NCBI RefSeq assembly: GCF_003591515.1
Contig: NZ_QZCG01000011.1
Span: 62,001-126,000, forward strand
Source of the DNA: Paracoccus onubensis
GTDB taxonomy: Bacteria; Pseudomonadota; Alphaproteobacteria; Rhodobacterales; Rhodobacteraceae
Direction: 5' to 3'
Length of the DNA stretch: 64,000 bases
The notes below the pieces were generated by a model. The model was not told the origin of the DNA, made no database searches, and saw only the letters and a list, made by a program, of their open reading frames with translations. Of this stretch, positions 20,106 to 28,486 are shown piece by piece. Made by a program: the position numbers and the translations under genes. Each line of letters begins with the position of its first letter. Position 1 is the stretch's first letter.

Positions 20106-21371
20106 ATGACTGGCCCGAACGGGACCTCTGCCGCCGCGAATTTGAAGATTGATGGCGACCGCTTGTGGGACAGCCTGATGGAAATGGCCAGGATCGGCCC
20201 CGGCGTGGCGGGGGGCAATAATCGCCAGACCCTGACCGATGCCGATGCCGAAGGCCGCCGCCTGTTCCAAGGCTGGTGCGAAAACGCGGGCATGACCATG
20301 AGCGTGGACCGCATGGGCAATATGTTCATGCGCCATGAAGGGGCCGAGCCCGATCTGGATCCGGTCTATATCGGCAGCCATCTGGACACGCAGCCGACCG
20401 GCGGAAAATATGATGGCGTACTGGGCGTGCTGGCGGGGCTGGAGGTGATCCGTTCGATCCGAGACATGGGCGTAAAGACCCGCCGGCCCATCGTGGTCAC
20501 CAACTGGACCAATGAGGAAGGCACCCGTTTCGCGCCCGCCATGCTGGCCTCGGGGGTTTTTGCCGGCATTCATGATGAAGATTTCGCCAACAGCCGCGAA
20601 GATGCCGAGGGCAAGCGTTTCGGCGACGAGCTGCAGCGGATCGGCTGGCGCGGCGACGAAAGCCCGGGCGACCGCAAAATCCACGCGATGTTTGAATATC
20701 ACATCGAACAGGGTCCGATTCTTGAGGCCGAAGGCAAACAGATCGGCGTGGTCACGCATGGGCAGGGGTTGTGGTGGCTGCAGGTGACCCTGACCGGCAA
20801 GGACGCGCATACCGGCTCGACCCCGATGGATATGCGGGTGAATGCCGGGCTGGGCATGGCGCGGATCACCGAGGCGGTGCACCGGATCGCGATGGATCAT
20901 CAGCCGAATGCCGTGGGCGCGATAGGGCAGGCCAATGTCTATCCCAATTCCCGCAACGTGATCCCCGGCAAGGCGGTTTTCACCGTGGATTTCCGCAGCC
21001 CTGAACTGGACAAGCTGAGTTCGATGCGGGCGCGTCTGGAAACCGATGCGGCAGAGATCGCCCGGGAACTCGGGCTTGGCATCGAGATCGAGCCGGTCGG
21101 CCATTTCGATCCGGTGACATTCGATCCCGAACTGGCCGATATGCTGCGGAACGCCGCCGGGCGTCTGGGATACAGCCATATGGATATCGTCTCGGGCGCG
21201 GGGCATGACGCCTGCTGGATCAACCGTCTGGCGCCCACGGTGATGATCATGTGTCCCTGCGTGGACGGGCTGAGTCATAACGAAGCGGAAGAGATCAGCC
21301 CCGAATGGGCGTCCGCCGGGGCGGATGTGCTGCTGCATGCGGCGCTTGAAGCGGCAGAGATATTGCGCTGA
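20106..21371 (+). CDS. Zn-dependent amidohydrolase (beta-ureidopropionase / N-carbamoyl-amino-acid hydrolase)
   Basis: The protein has 421 residues from ATG 20106; an 28-residue-longer frame would run through the operator region. M20-family metal motifs are present: GSHLDTQPTGGKYDGVLG, TNEEGTRFAPAM and SGAGHDACW. In reductive pyrimidine degradation this class hydrolyses N-carbamoyl-beta-alanine to beta-alanine, CO2 and ammonia. Its partner dihydropyrimidinase is the next gene. A short-form repeat (copy 3) lies in the 68-nt spacer. HyuC- or allantoate-type specificity cannot be excluded. Confidence 0.88.
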   Translation: MTGPNGTSAAANLKIDGDRLWDSLMEMARIGPGVAGGNNRQTLTDADAEGRRLFQGWCENAGMTMSVDRMGNMFMRHEGAEPDLDPVYIGSHLDTQPTGGKYDGVLGVLAGLEVIRSIRDMGVKTRRPIVVTNWTNEEGTRFAPAMLASGVFAGIHDEDFANSREDAEGKRFGDELQRIGWRGDESPGDRKIHAMFEYHIEQGPILEAEGKQIGVVTHGQGLWWLQVTLTGKDAHTGSTPMDMRVNAGLGMARITEAVHRIAMDHQPNAVGAIGQANVYPNSRNVIPGKAVFTVDFRSPELDKLSSMRARLETDAAEIARELGLGIEIEPVGHFDPVTFDPELADMLRNAAGRLGYSHMDIVSGAGHDACWINRLAPTVMIMCPCVDGLSHNEAEEISPEWASAGADVLLHAALEAAEILR

Positions 21372-21380
21372 GGCGCGACA

Positions 21381-21430
21381 GCCGGGGGCGCTGCCCCCGG
21401 ACCCCCGAGGTATTTATCGCAAAGAAGAAG
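21381..21430 (+). repeat. Dispersed intergenic repeat, copy 3 (short form)
   Basis: The hairpin CCGGGGGC (21382-21389)/GCCCCCGG (21393-21400) with loop GCT is followed by ACCCCCGAGGTATTTATCGC and AAAGAAGAAG. It fills the spacer between the amidohydrolase and dihydropyrimidinase genes and ends about 9 nt before the next start codon. Confidence 0.8.
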
Positions 21431-21439
21431 GGTGCGGAG

Positions 21440-22891
21440 ATGGGCACAGTCATCAGGAACGGAACCATTGTGACTGCGGATCTGTCCTATAAGGCGGATG
21501 TGCTGATCGAGGACGGCAGGATTGCCGCCATCGGCGAGGGATTGACCGGCGAACGCGAACTGGATGCCAGCGGCTGCTATGTCATGCCGGGCGGGATCGA
21601 TCCGCATACACATATGGAAATGCCCTTCATGGGCACCTATTCGGCGGATGATTTCGAAAGCGGAACCCGCGCCGCCTTGGCGGGCGGCACCACGATGGTG
21701 GTGGATTTCGCCCTGCCCTCACCCGGTCAGGGGCTGCTGGACGCCTTGAAGATGTGGGATAACAAATCCGGGCGGGCGCATTGCGATTACAGTTACCACA
21801 TGGCCGTCACATGGTGGGGCGAACAGGTTTTCGACGAGATGGACGAGGTGGTGAAACGCGGCATCACCAGCTTCAAGCATTTCATGGCCTATAAGGGCGC
21901 GTTGATGGTGAATGACGATGAGTTATTCGCCAGTTTCCGCCGCGTCGGCGATCTGGGCGGGATCGCGCTGGTTCATGCCGAGAATGGCGATGTCGTGGCG
22001 GAGCTTTCGGCGCGGCTGCTGGCCGAGGGGAATACCGGGCCGGAAGGGCATGCCTATTCGCGCCCGCCTCAGGTCGAGGGCGAGGCGACGAACCGGGCGA
22101 TCATGGTGGCCGATATGGCCGGCGTGCCGCTTTATGTCGTGCATGTGTCCTGCGAGGACAGTCACGAAGCGATCCGGCGTGCGAAGCAGCAGGGCAAGCG
22201 GGTCTGGGGTGAGTCGCTGATCCAGCATCTGACGCTGGATGAAAGCGAATATTTCGACAAGGACTGGGATCACGCGGCGCGGCGGGTGATGTCTCCGCCC
22301 TTCCGCAACAAGCTGCATCAGGACAGCCTCTGGGCGGGTCTGCAATCGGGTAGCCTGTCGGTCGTGGCCACCGATCACTGCGCCTTCACGACAGAGTAGA
22401 AACGCTATGGCGTGGGTGATTTCACCAGGATCCCCAACGGCACCGGCGGGCTGGAGGACCGGATGCCGATGCTGTGGACGCAAGGGGTCAACTCCGGGCG
22501 GATGACGCCGAATGAATTCGTGGCTGTGACCTCGACCAATATCGCCAAGATCCTGAATCTTTATCCCCGCAAGGGCGCGGTTCTGGTGGGCGCGGATGCG
22601 GATCTGGTGATATGGGATCCCGAGGCCGAAAAGACCATTGCCGCCGACAGCCAACAATCCGCCATCGATTACAACGTGTTCGAGGGCCATAAGGTCAAGG
22701 GCCTGCCGCGCTATACGCTGACGCGCGGCGTCGTGGCGGTGACCGAGGGCAAGCTGGACAGCCGCGAGGGGCACGGGAAATTCGTGGCGCGCGAGGCGCG
22801 GGGAACGGTGAACCGGGCGCTGAGCAGATGGAAGGAACTGACTGCGCCGCGGCCGGTCGAGCGGACCGGCATACCGGCAAGCGGGGTATAG
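21440..22891 (+). pseudogene. Dihydropyrimidinase/hydantoinase interrupted by an in-frame TAG
   Basis: The full frame would give about 483 residues, the normal family length, but codon 320 (22397-22399) is TAG. The first part (319 residues) carries the metal ligands H56/H58 (DPHTHME), the carboxylated Lys K152 (FMAYKG) and D312 (VATDHCAF). The frame continues unbroken after the stop with KRYGVGDFTRIPNGTGGLED and the rest of the C-terminal domain. A CAG-to-TAG change at the conserved Gln (FTTEQ) explains it. The protein would hydrolyse dihydrouracil or hydantoins. It is either a recent nonsense mutation, a sequencing error or readthrough. The downstream part (from a GTG near 22412) has no convincing ribosome-binding site. 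Confidence 0.85.
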
Positions 22892-22892
22892 G

Positions 22893-23591
22893 GTGACAGG
22901 GGTTGCATTGATCACCGCAGGCGGCAGCGGGATGGGCGCCGCCTCTGCCCGCCGGCTGGCGGCGGACGGATTTTCGGTCGGGATCCTGTCATCTTCTGGC
23001 AAGGGTGAGGCTTTGGCTGACGAATTGGGAGGATTCGGGGTCACCGGCTCGAACCGCTCGAACGATGATCTGGCGCGTCTGGTCGATGGCGCGATTGAAC
23101 GGTGGGGGCGGATTGACGTTCTGGTGAATTCCGCAGGCCACGGCCCCCGCGCACCGGTCACCGAGCTGACCGACGAGGACTGGCATACAGGCATGGAGGT
23201 CTATTTCCTCAGCGCCGTCCGTCCGACCCGCCTGGTCACGCCGCATATGCAGGCGCAGAAAAGCGGGGTGATCATCAACCTTTCGACTTTCGCCGCGTTT
23301 GAACCCGATCCGGTCTTTCCGACATCGGGGGTCTTTCGCGCCGGGCTGGCCTCTTTCGCCAAGCTTTACGCCGACCACTATGCGGCGGACAACATCCGTA
23401 TGAACAATGTGTTGCCCGGCTTTATCGACAGCCTGCCCGAGAAAGAGGAATTCCGGGCACGCATCCCGATGGGCCGCTATGGCCGCGAGGCCGAGATTGC
23501 GGCAACGGTCAGCTTTCTGGCGTCAGAGGGAGGCAGCTATATCACGGGCCAGAATATCCGCGTGGATGGGGGTATCACAAGATCGGTATGA
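22893..23591 (+). CDS. SDR-like protein lacking the YxxxK catalytic pair
   Basis: The 232-residue protein has an N-terminal Rossmann motif TAGGSGMG and the NSAG motif of short-chain dehydrogenases. The catalytic Ser may be in INLSTFAA, but the usual Tyr-x-x-x-Lys is replaced by SGVFR within FPTSGVFRAGLASFAKLY, so both Tyr and Lys are absent. It begins at GTG 22893, one base after the dihydropyrimidinase stop, and overlaps the ABC ATPase start, so it is clearly in the operon. It may be a binding protein or a divergent enzyme. Its role in pyrimidine or hydantoin use is unknown. Confidence 0.8.
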   Translation: MTGVALITAGGSGMGAASARRLAADGFSVGILSSSGKGEALADELGGFGVTGSNRSNDDLARLVDGAIERWGRIDVLVNSAGHGPRAPVTELTDEDWHTGMEVYFLSAVRPTRLVTPHMQAQKSGVIINLSTFAAFEPDPVFPTSGVFRAGLASFAKLYADHYAADNIRMNNVLPGFIDSLPEKEEFRARIPMGRYGREAEIAATVSFLASEGGSYITGQNIRVDGGITRSV

Positions 23592-24370
23592 TGAACGCGG
23601 TAATTGCGGCCAATGCCGTCAGCCTCACCTTCCAGACCGCCGATGGTCCGGTGCATGCACTGAAGGATGTCGATCTGACCGTCTGTCAGGGCGATTTCGT
23701 CAGCTTCATCGGGCCATCGGGCTGCGGCAAGACCACATTTCTGCGCACCATCGCCGCGCTGGAAATGCCGACCGCCGGGGAACTGATGGTCAACGGGATG
23801 ACCCCGGATGAGGCGCGCAAGGCGCGGGCTTACGGCTATGTGTTTCAGGCTCCGGGCCTGTATCCGTGGCGGACGATTGCCGGGAATATCTCGTTACCGC
23901 TGGAGATCATGGGTTTTTCGAAACCTGACCGGGCCGAGCGTGTCGACAGGGTGCTGGAACTGGTCGATCTGGAGGGTTTCGGCGGGCGTTTTCCGTGGCA
24001 GCTTTCAGGCGGCATGCAACAGCGGGCCAGCATCGCCCGCGCGCTGGCCTTTGACGCGGACATTCTGCTGATGGACGAGCCTTTCGGCGCGTTGGACGAA
24101 ATCGTGCGCGACCGGCTGAACGAGGCGTTGCTGGAATTGTGGCGCAAGACCGGCAAGACCATCGGCTTCGTGACCCATTCCATCCCCGAGGCGGTTTATC
24201 TTTCCACCCGGATCGTGGTGATGTCGCCGCGACCGGGGCGGATAACGCGGGTGATAGACAGCACTCTGCCGGCCGCGCGGCCGCTGGATATCCGCGATTC
24301 GCCCGAATTCATCCGGCTGGCGCATGAGGTGCGCGAAGCGCTGCGCGAGGGGCATGGCGATGATACATGA
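23588..24370 (+). CDS. ABC transporter ATP-binding protein (ThiZ/SsuB type)
   Basis: The 260-residue ATPase has Walker A GPSGCGKTT (about residues 43-51), signature LSGGMQQRASIARAL and Walker B ILLMDEPFGALDE. It groups with nitrate/sulfonate/pyrimidine-precursor importers. It overlaps the SDR-like gene by 4 nt. With the two permeases and the NMT1/THI5-type binding protein downstream it forms a complete importer, probably for pyrimidines or hydantoins in view of the RutR box and catabolic genes. Confidence 0.9.
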   Translation: MMNAVIAANAVSLTFQTADGPVHALKDVDLTVCQGDFVSFIGPSGCGKTTFLRTIAALEMPTAGELMVNGMTPDEARKARAYGYVFQAPGLYPWRTIAGNISLPLEIMGFSKPDRAERVDRVLELVDLEGFGGRFPWQLSGGMQQRASIARALAFDADILLMDEPFGALDEIVRDRLNEALLELWRKTGKTIGFVTHSIPEAVYLSTRIVVMSPRPGRITRVIDSTLPAARPLDIRDSPEFIRLAHEVREALREGHGDDT

Positions 24371-24604
24371 CTTCCGTCCCATGCCGAAGAGAGCCTCGCA
24401 GCGCCCGTCCGTCGGATGGACGTCTTTTGGTCGTGATTTTCACTTTATGGTGCAACTTCGCACGGTGCTGAACCCGCAGGATAGTGTCACCAAAGCACCC
24501 GCGCGGTGGGGCGGACGGGCGCTCCGCGGCGGGCCGTCACGCGAATGCGTGCAAAGGACGACGGCCCTTGATTTCGCACGGGGCAATATTTTTGCGGTTG
24601 GCCA
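24371..24604 (+). other. Structured non-coding spacer inside the pyrimidine ABC operon
   Basis: This 234-nt gap separates the ATPase from the first permease in an otherwise tightly packed operon. It contains a hairpin GGGCCGTC (24531-24538)/GACGGCCC (24560-24567) with a nested ACGC-GAAT-GCGT, a second stem GCGGA...TCCGC around 24511-24527, and CGTCC...GGACG near 24407-24423. No coding frame is convincing. Possible roles are an internal regulatory leader or a remnant of a lost gene. Confidence 0.5.
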
Positions 24605-25468
24605 ATGAAAAATGCCATCCCGATCCTGACCGTTCTTCTGGCGCTTGTCGTGATCTGGTACCTTGCGGCCATCGGCATGAATTCCGCATGGGTCCGGGAT
24701 CAGGCGGCGCGGGCGGGAACTGAACTGACAACTACGGAACTCGTCAAACAGACACTGACGCTTGAGCGCCCCGTGCTGCCCGCTCCGCATCAGGTTGCCG
24801 CCGGGTTGTGGGATGGGGTTGCCGGGCAAAAGATCACCTCGAAGCGCAGTCTTGTCTGGCATGGCTGGGTGACATTGTCAGCCACGCTGACCGGCTTTGC
24901 CATCGGCAGTCTGGCGGGGATCCTGCTTGCCGTGGGGATCGTGCATAGCCGCACCATGGATCAGTCGGTCATGCCCTGGGCGGTGGCCAGCCAGACCGTG
25001 CCGATCCTTGCCATCGCGCCCATGGTGATCGTGGTCTTTGCAAGTGCGGGCATCACCGGTCTTCTGCCCAAGGCGATCATCGCGGCATGGCTGTCGTTCT
25101 TTCCGGTGCTTGTCGGCATGGTGAAGGGATTGCGCACGCCCGACGCGATGCAGCTTGACCAGATGAAATCCTGGAGCGCCTCTGGCGGGCAGGTCTTCTG
25201 GCGGCTGAGGCTGCCATCGTCGATGCCCTATCTGTTCGCGAGTCTCAAGGTGGGCATCGCGGCCGCGCTGGTCGGCACTATCGTGGGCGAATTGCCTGCG
25301 GGCGCAAGTGCCGGACTGGGAGCAAGGCTGCTTTCTGGCAGCTATTACGGGCAGACGGTGCAGATATGGGCGGCGCTTTTCGCAGCCGCCGCGCTTGCCG
25401 CCATTCTGGTCATCGCCATTGGACGGATCGAAGGCGTCACGCTGCGCCGCATGGGGCTGGTGCGATGA
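24605..25468 (+). CDS. ABC transporter permease (SsuC/ThiX type), first subunit
   Basis: The 287-residue inner-membrane protein has a BPD_transp_1 domain with about six helices and a long N-terminal periplasmic segment. The EAA-like loop is recognisable in DQMKSWSASGGQVFWRLRLP. It starts with ATG 24605 after the structured spacer and overlaps the second permease by ATGA. It is one half of a heterodimeric channel for the pyrimidine/hydantoin importer inferred here. Confidence 0.88.
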   Translation: MKNAIPILTVLLALVVIWYLAAIGMNSAWVRDQAARAGTELTTTELVKQTLTLERPVLPAPHQVAAGLWDGVAGQKITSKRSLVWHGWVTLSATLTGFAIGSLAGILLAVGIVHSRTMDQSVMPWAVASQTVPILAIAPMVIVVFASAGITGLLPKAIIAAWLSFFPVLVGMVKGLRTPDAMQLDQMKSWSASGGQVFWRLRLPSSMPYLFASLKVGIAAALVGTIVGELPAGASAGLGARLLSGSYYGQTVQIWAALFAAAALAAILVIAIGRIEGVTLRRMGLVR

Positions 25469-26406
25469 AAGTGCTGAAGCTGGAACGCCATGCAAACATG
25501 CTTATTGGCCTAGAGGCGCTAGCTGGTTGGTTGGCAATTCTCGTTACGGGTCTGTTGATATCGCCCAAACTCGCGCCAGTTTTGCTAGTTTGGCTCTGCG
25601 CATGGATATTCAACACTTGGCTGGCGCGGTTCGACACCAGGCTGACGCGGTTCCTTGTCGCACTGATCTTTGGCCTTACTATCATCGCCCTTTGGGAAAT
25701 GATCGTACGCATCTACGCCATTCCCCCGCTGATCCTGCCCGCGCCCTCGCGGATCGCGGCCAGTTTTGTGGCGAATATCCCGCTGCTCTGGGGTGATTTC
25801 GTGCAGACCATCGTCAAGGGCGCCCTGACCGGCTGGATACTGGGCGGTGCAGCGGCGGTGCTGACCGCCATTGCAATCGACCGCAGCCCGTTTCTGCAAC
25901 GCGGGTTGCTGCCCATCGGAAATTTCGTCGCCGCCCTGCCTATCGTGGGGATCGCGCCGATTCTGGTGATGTGGTTCGGGTTCGACTGGCAATCCAAGGC
26001 CGCCGTGGTCGTGGTGATGGTGTTCTTCCCCATCCTTGTGAACATGGTCGCAGGCCTCGCCGCCACCGACCGGATGCAGCGCGATCAGATGGCGACATGG
26101 GCCGCGCCTTACGGGCAGTCTCTGTGGAAGATGCGGCTGCCCGCCGCCATGCCGTTCCTGTTCAACGGGCTGAAGATTACCACCACGCTCGCGCTGATCG
26201 GCGCCATCGTGGCCGAATTCTTCGGCAGCCCGACCACGGGCATGGGCTTTCGTATCTCGACCGCCGTCGGGCGGCTGGACCTGCCGCTGGTCTGGGCCGA
26301 GATATTGGTGGCGGCAATCGCCGGTTCGCTGTTTTATGGCATCGTGGCGCTGATCGAAAAGAAGGTGACGTTCTGGCACCCGTCGCAGCGCAATCAACGG
26401 GGCTGA
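25465..26406 (+). CDS. ABC transporter permease (SsuC/ThiX type), second subunit
   Basis: The protein has 313 residues from ATG 25465, which overlaps the previous stop; a longer frame upstream is a shadow. Its permease domain has the EAA-like DQMATWAAPYGQSLWKMRLP. Two extra N-terminal hydrophobic segments precede it. Codons 10-50 (about 25490-25640) use CTA, ATA, GTT and TTG unusually often compared with the neighbouring CTG/ATC-rich genes. The binding-protein gene follows after 23 nt. Confidence 0.88.
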   Translation: MKVLKLERHANMLIGLEALAGWLAILVTGLLISPKLAPVLLVWLCAWIFNTWLARFDTRLTRFLVALIFGLTIIALWEMIVRIYAIPPLILPAPSRIAASFVANIPLLWGDFVQTIVKGALTGWILGGAAAVLTAIAIDRSPFLQRGLLPIGNFVAALPIVGIAPILVMWFGFDWQSKAAVVVVMVFFPILVNMVAGLAATDRMQRDQMATWAAPYGQSLWKMRLPAAMPFLFNGLKITTTLALIGAIVAEFFGSPTTGMGFRISTAVGRLDLPLVWAEILVAAIAGSLFYGIVALIEKKVTFWHPSQRNQRG

Positions 26407-26429
26407 CGCCCCCCAGCAGGAGAGTGGAC

Positions 26430-27413
26430 ATGAAGAAACTGATGCTAGCCGCCGCATCATTTGCGCTTGCCGGCACGGCCCATGCGGAAGAGCTGACCTT
26501 GCAGCTCAAATGGGTCACGCAGGCGCAATTCGCGGGATATTACGTCGCACTGGACCAGGGCTTCTACGAGGAAGAGGGGCTGGAGGTCACCATCAAGCCG
26601 GGTGGTCCCGATATCGCGCCGACACAGGTCCTTGCCGGAGGCGGGGCGGATGTGATCGTCGAATGGATGCCCGCCGCACTTGCCGCGCGGGAAAAGGGGC
26701 TGCCGCTGGTCAATATCGCGCAGCCTTTCAAGAAATCCGGGATGATGCTGACCTGCCTGAAGGAAAGCGGCATCACCGATCCCACCAAGGATTTCGCGGG
26801 CAAGACGCTGGGCGTCTGGTTCTCGGGCAATGAATATCCGTTCCTGAGCTGGATGCATACGCTGGGTCTTTCGACCGAGGGCGGAGAGGATGGCGTGACC
26901 GTGCTGAAACAGGGCTTCAATGTCGATCCCCTGCTGCAGAAGCAGGCCGCCTGCATCAGCACCATGACCTATAACGAATATGGGCAGGTTCTGGATGCCG
27001 GCATCGCGCCCGAGGATCTGGTGACCTTCAAATATGAAGATCAGGGCGTGGCCACTCTGGAAGACGGGCTTTACGTGCTGGAAAGCACGCTTGAGGACGA
27101 CGCGAAGGTCGAAGCATTGGCGAAATTCGTCCGCGCCAGCATGAAGGGCTGGCGTTATGTCGAGGAAAATCCCGATGAATCCGCCGAGATCGTTCTGGAT
27201 AACGACGAAACCGGCGCCCAGACCATCGAACATCAGGCCCGCATGGCGCAGGAAATCGCCAAGCTGACCGCTGGCAGCGACGGCGTTCTGGACGAGGCTG
27301 ATTATCAGCGTACGGTCGATACGCTGCTTGCGGGCGGATCGGATCCGGTCATCTCGAAGGAACCGGAAGGCGCATGGAGTCATGTCGTGACGGACAAGGC
27401 CGCCGCGGAGTGA
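26430..27413 (+). CDS. ABC transporter substrate-binding protein (NMT1/THI5-like)
   Basis: The protein has 327 residues from ATG 26430, with an AGGAGAG ribosome-binding site and a signal peptide ending at AHA/EE. The domain starts LTLQLKWVTQAQFAGYYVAL and is the NMT1/THI5 fold that binds pyrimidine moieties in ThiY. Two to three Cys residues are present (LTCLKESG, QAACIST). It is the last gene of the RutR-linked operon. The ligand is probably a pyrimidine, dihydropyrimidine or hydantoin (inferred). Confidence 0.9.
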   Translation: MKKLMLAAASFALAGTAHAEELTLQLKWVTQAQFAGYYVALDQGFYEEEGLEVTIKPGGPDIAPTQVLAGGGADVIVEWMPAALAAREKGLPLVNIAQPFKKSGMMLTCLKESGITDPTKDFAGKTLGVWFSGNEYPFLSWMHTLGLSTEGGEDGVTVLKQGFNVDPLLQKQAACISTMTYNEYGQVLDAGIAPEDLVTFKYEDQGVATLEDGLYVLESTLEDDAKVEALAKFVRASMKGWRYVEENPDESAEIVLDNDETGAQTIEHQARMAQEIAKLTAGSDGVLDEADYQRTVDTLLAGGSDPVISKEPEGAWSHVVTDKAAAE

Positions 27414-27483
27414 GCCGGGGGAGGGGCGCTGCCCCTCTTGGCCTGCGGCCAATTCACCCCGAGGTATTTAAACAAAGAAGAAG
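27413..27483 (+). repeat. Dispersed intergenic repeat, copy 4 (short form, two hairpins)
   Basis: GAGGGGC-GCT-GCCCCTC (27421-27437) is followed by TTGGCC-TGC-GGCCAA (27438-27452), then CCCCGAGGTATTTAAACAAA and GAAGAAG. It lies between the binding-protein gene and the convergent kinase gene, so it could also terminate both. Confidence 0.8.
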
Positions 27484-27500
27484 CGGAGCAGGGGTTTTCG

Positions 27501-28379
27501 TCAGGCTTCTGTAGAGGCGAGGAAATCCGTGACCTCTGACAATGCCGGAATAGCGTCCCCGGCGCCCTGCCGGGTGACTTTCAGGGCGGCGGCGCCCGAA
27601 GCCAGCCGCAGGGCTTCGGGAATTCCGTCGCCACGATCCAGCGCGGCGGCGAAATATCCGGCGAATGTATCCCCTGCCCCGGTCGTATCCACTGGCGTGA
27701 CCGGGAAAGCTGGCTGGTGCCAGCTTTGACCGGTTTTCAGATCACGATATTCCGCGCCTTCCGCGCCACGGGTGATCAGAAGACCCTCGACGGGAAGCGG
27801 TTCCCGGATCGCCGCGAAAAGCTGCTGTGCCTCGCCCTCGTTCATGGCGAGGATCGAGACTTCCGGCATGACCGCCTGCAACGCATCCAGATCGAAAGGG
27901 GCGGCGGAATAGATCACCCGCGCCCCGGCCAAGCGTGCGATCCGGGCTGCCTCGGCCTGAAGGCTGGTCTCGTTCTGAAGCAGCAGGATATCCCCCGGCC
28001 TGATCGCGCCCATGGCGTTTTCCAATGCGGATAGCGCGAGGGCGCGATTCGCGCCGGGATGGATGATGATCGAATTTTCCGCTGAACCGTCCAGCAGGAT
28101 AAGGGCATGGCCGGTCACCTGATCCGCTAGTCGCAGAATATAGGTGGTATCGACCCCTCTGGCCTGTAGCCGATCGATCACCCAGTCATCGCCCTGCCCC
28201 ATCGCGCCCAGATGATGGGTCGGCGCACCGGCCTGTGCGGCCGCGATGGACTGATTGGCGCCCTTGCCGCCCAGCCCGATGGAGTAACTGTCGGCCGCAA
28301 GCGTCTCGCCCGGGCGCGGCAGTTTGTCCATCCGATACACGTGATCGATATTGATCGAACCCAGATTCCAGATCGCCAT
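27501..28379 (-). CDS. PfkB-family carbohydrate kinase (ribokinase-like)
   Basis: The 292-residue cytosolic kinase has the N-terminal Gly-Gly switch in GLGGKGANQSIAAAQAGA and the C-terminal PfkB signature DTTGAGDTFAGYFAAAL with the catalytic Asp. Length and motifs fit ribokinase (D-ribose to ribose-5-phosphate), but other sugar or nucleoside kinases share them. It would fit nucleoside salvage near the pyrimidine operon, yet it is on the opposite strand. Specificity is uncertain. Confidence 0.85.
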   Translation of the reverse strand: MAIWNLGSINIDHVYRMDKLPRPGETLAADSYSIGLGGKGANQSIAAAQAGAPTHHLGAMGQGDDWVIDRLQARGVDTTYILRLADQVTGHALILLDGSAENSIIIHPGANRALALSALENAMGAIRPGDILLLQNETSLQAEAARIARLAGARVIYSAAPFDLDALQAVMPEVSILAMNEGEAQQLFAAIREPLPVEGLLITRGAEGAEYRDLKTGQSWHQPAFPVTPVDTTGAGDTFAGYFAAALDRGDGIPEALRLASGAAALKVTRQGAGDAIPALSEVTDFLASTEA

Positions 28380-28436
28380 GACTTGCTCCCCGATTGCCGG
28401 GCGTATCTGACCGATATCGCCGCGCCTTGTCCAGCA

Positions 28437-28467
28437 ACGAAAACGCGCCCCGCGGAAGGGGCGCGTT
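28437..28467 (-). terminator. Terminator of the cytochrome bc1 operon
   Basis: AACGCGCCCC (28442-28451) and GGGGCGCGTT (28458-28467) form a perfect 10-bp stem with a 6-nt loop. Read on the minus strand, it ends in GCGTTTTCG, just after the petC stop. Confidence 0.75.
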
Positions 28468-28486
28468 CAAAGTTTTCGGTTACAGA

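Noticed and set aside
22397-22399. Programmed decoding of TAG (pyrrolysine or suppressor) in dihydropyrimidinase
   Set aside because: There is no sign of the pyl machinery here, and such decoding is not expected in this group. A point mutation or sequence error is simpler.
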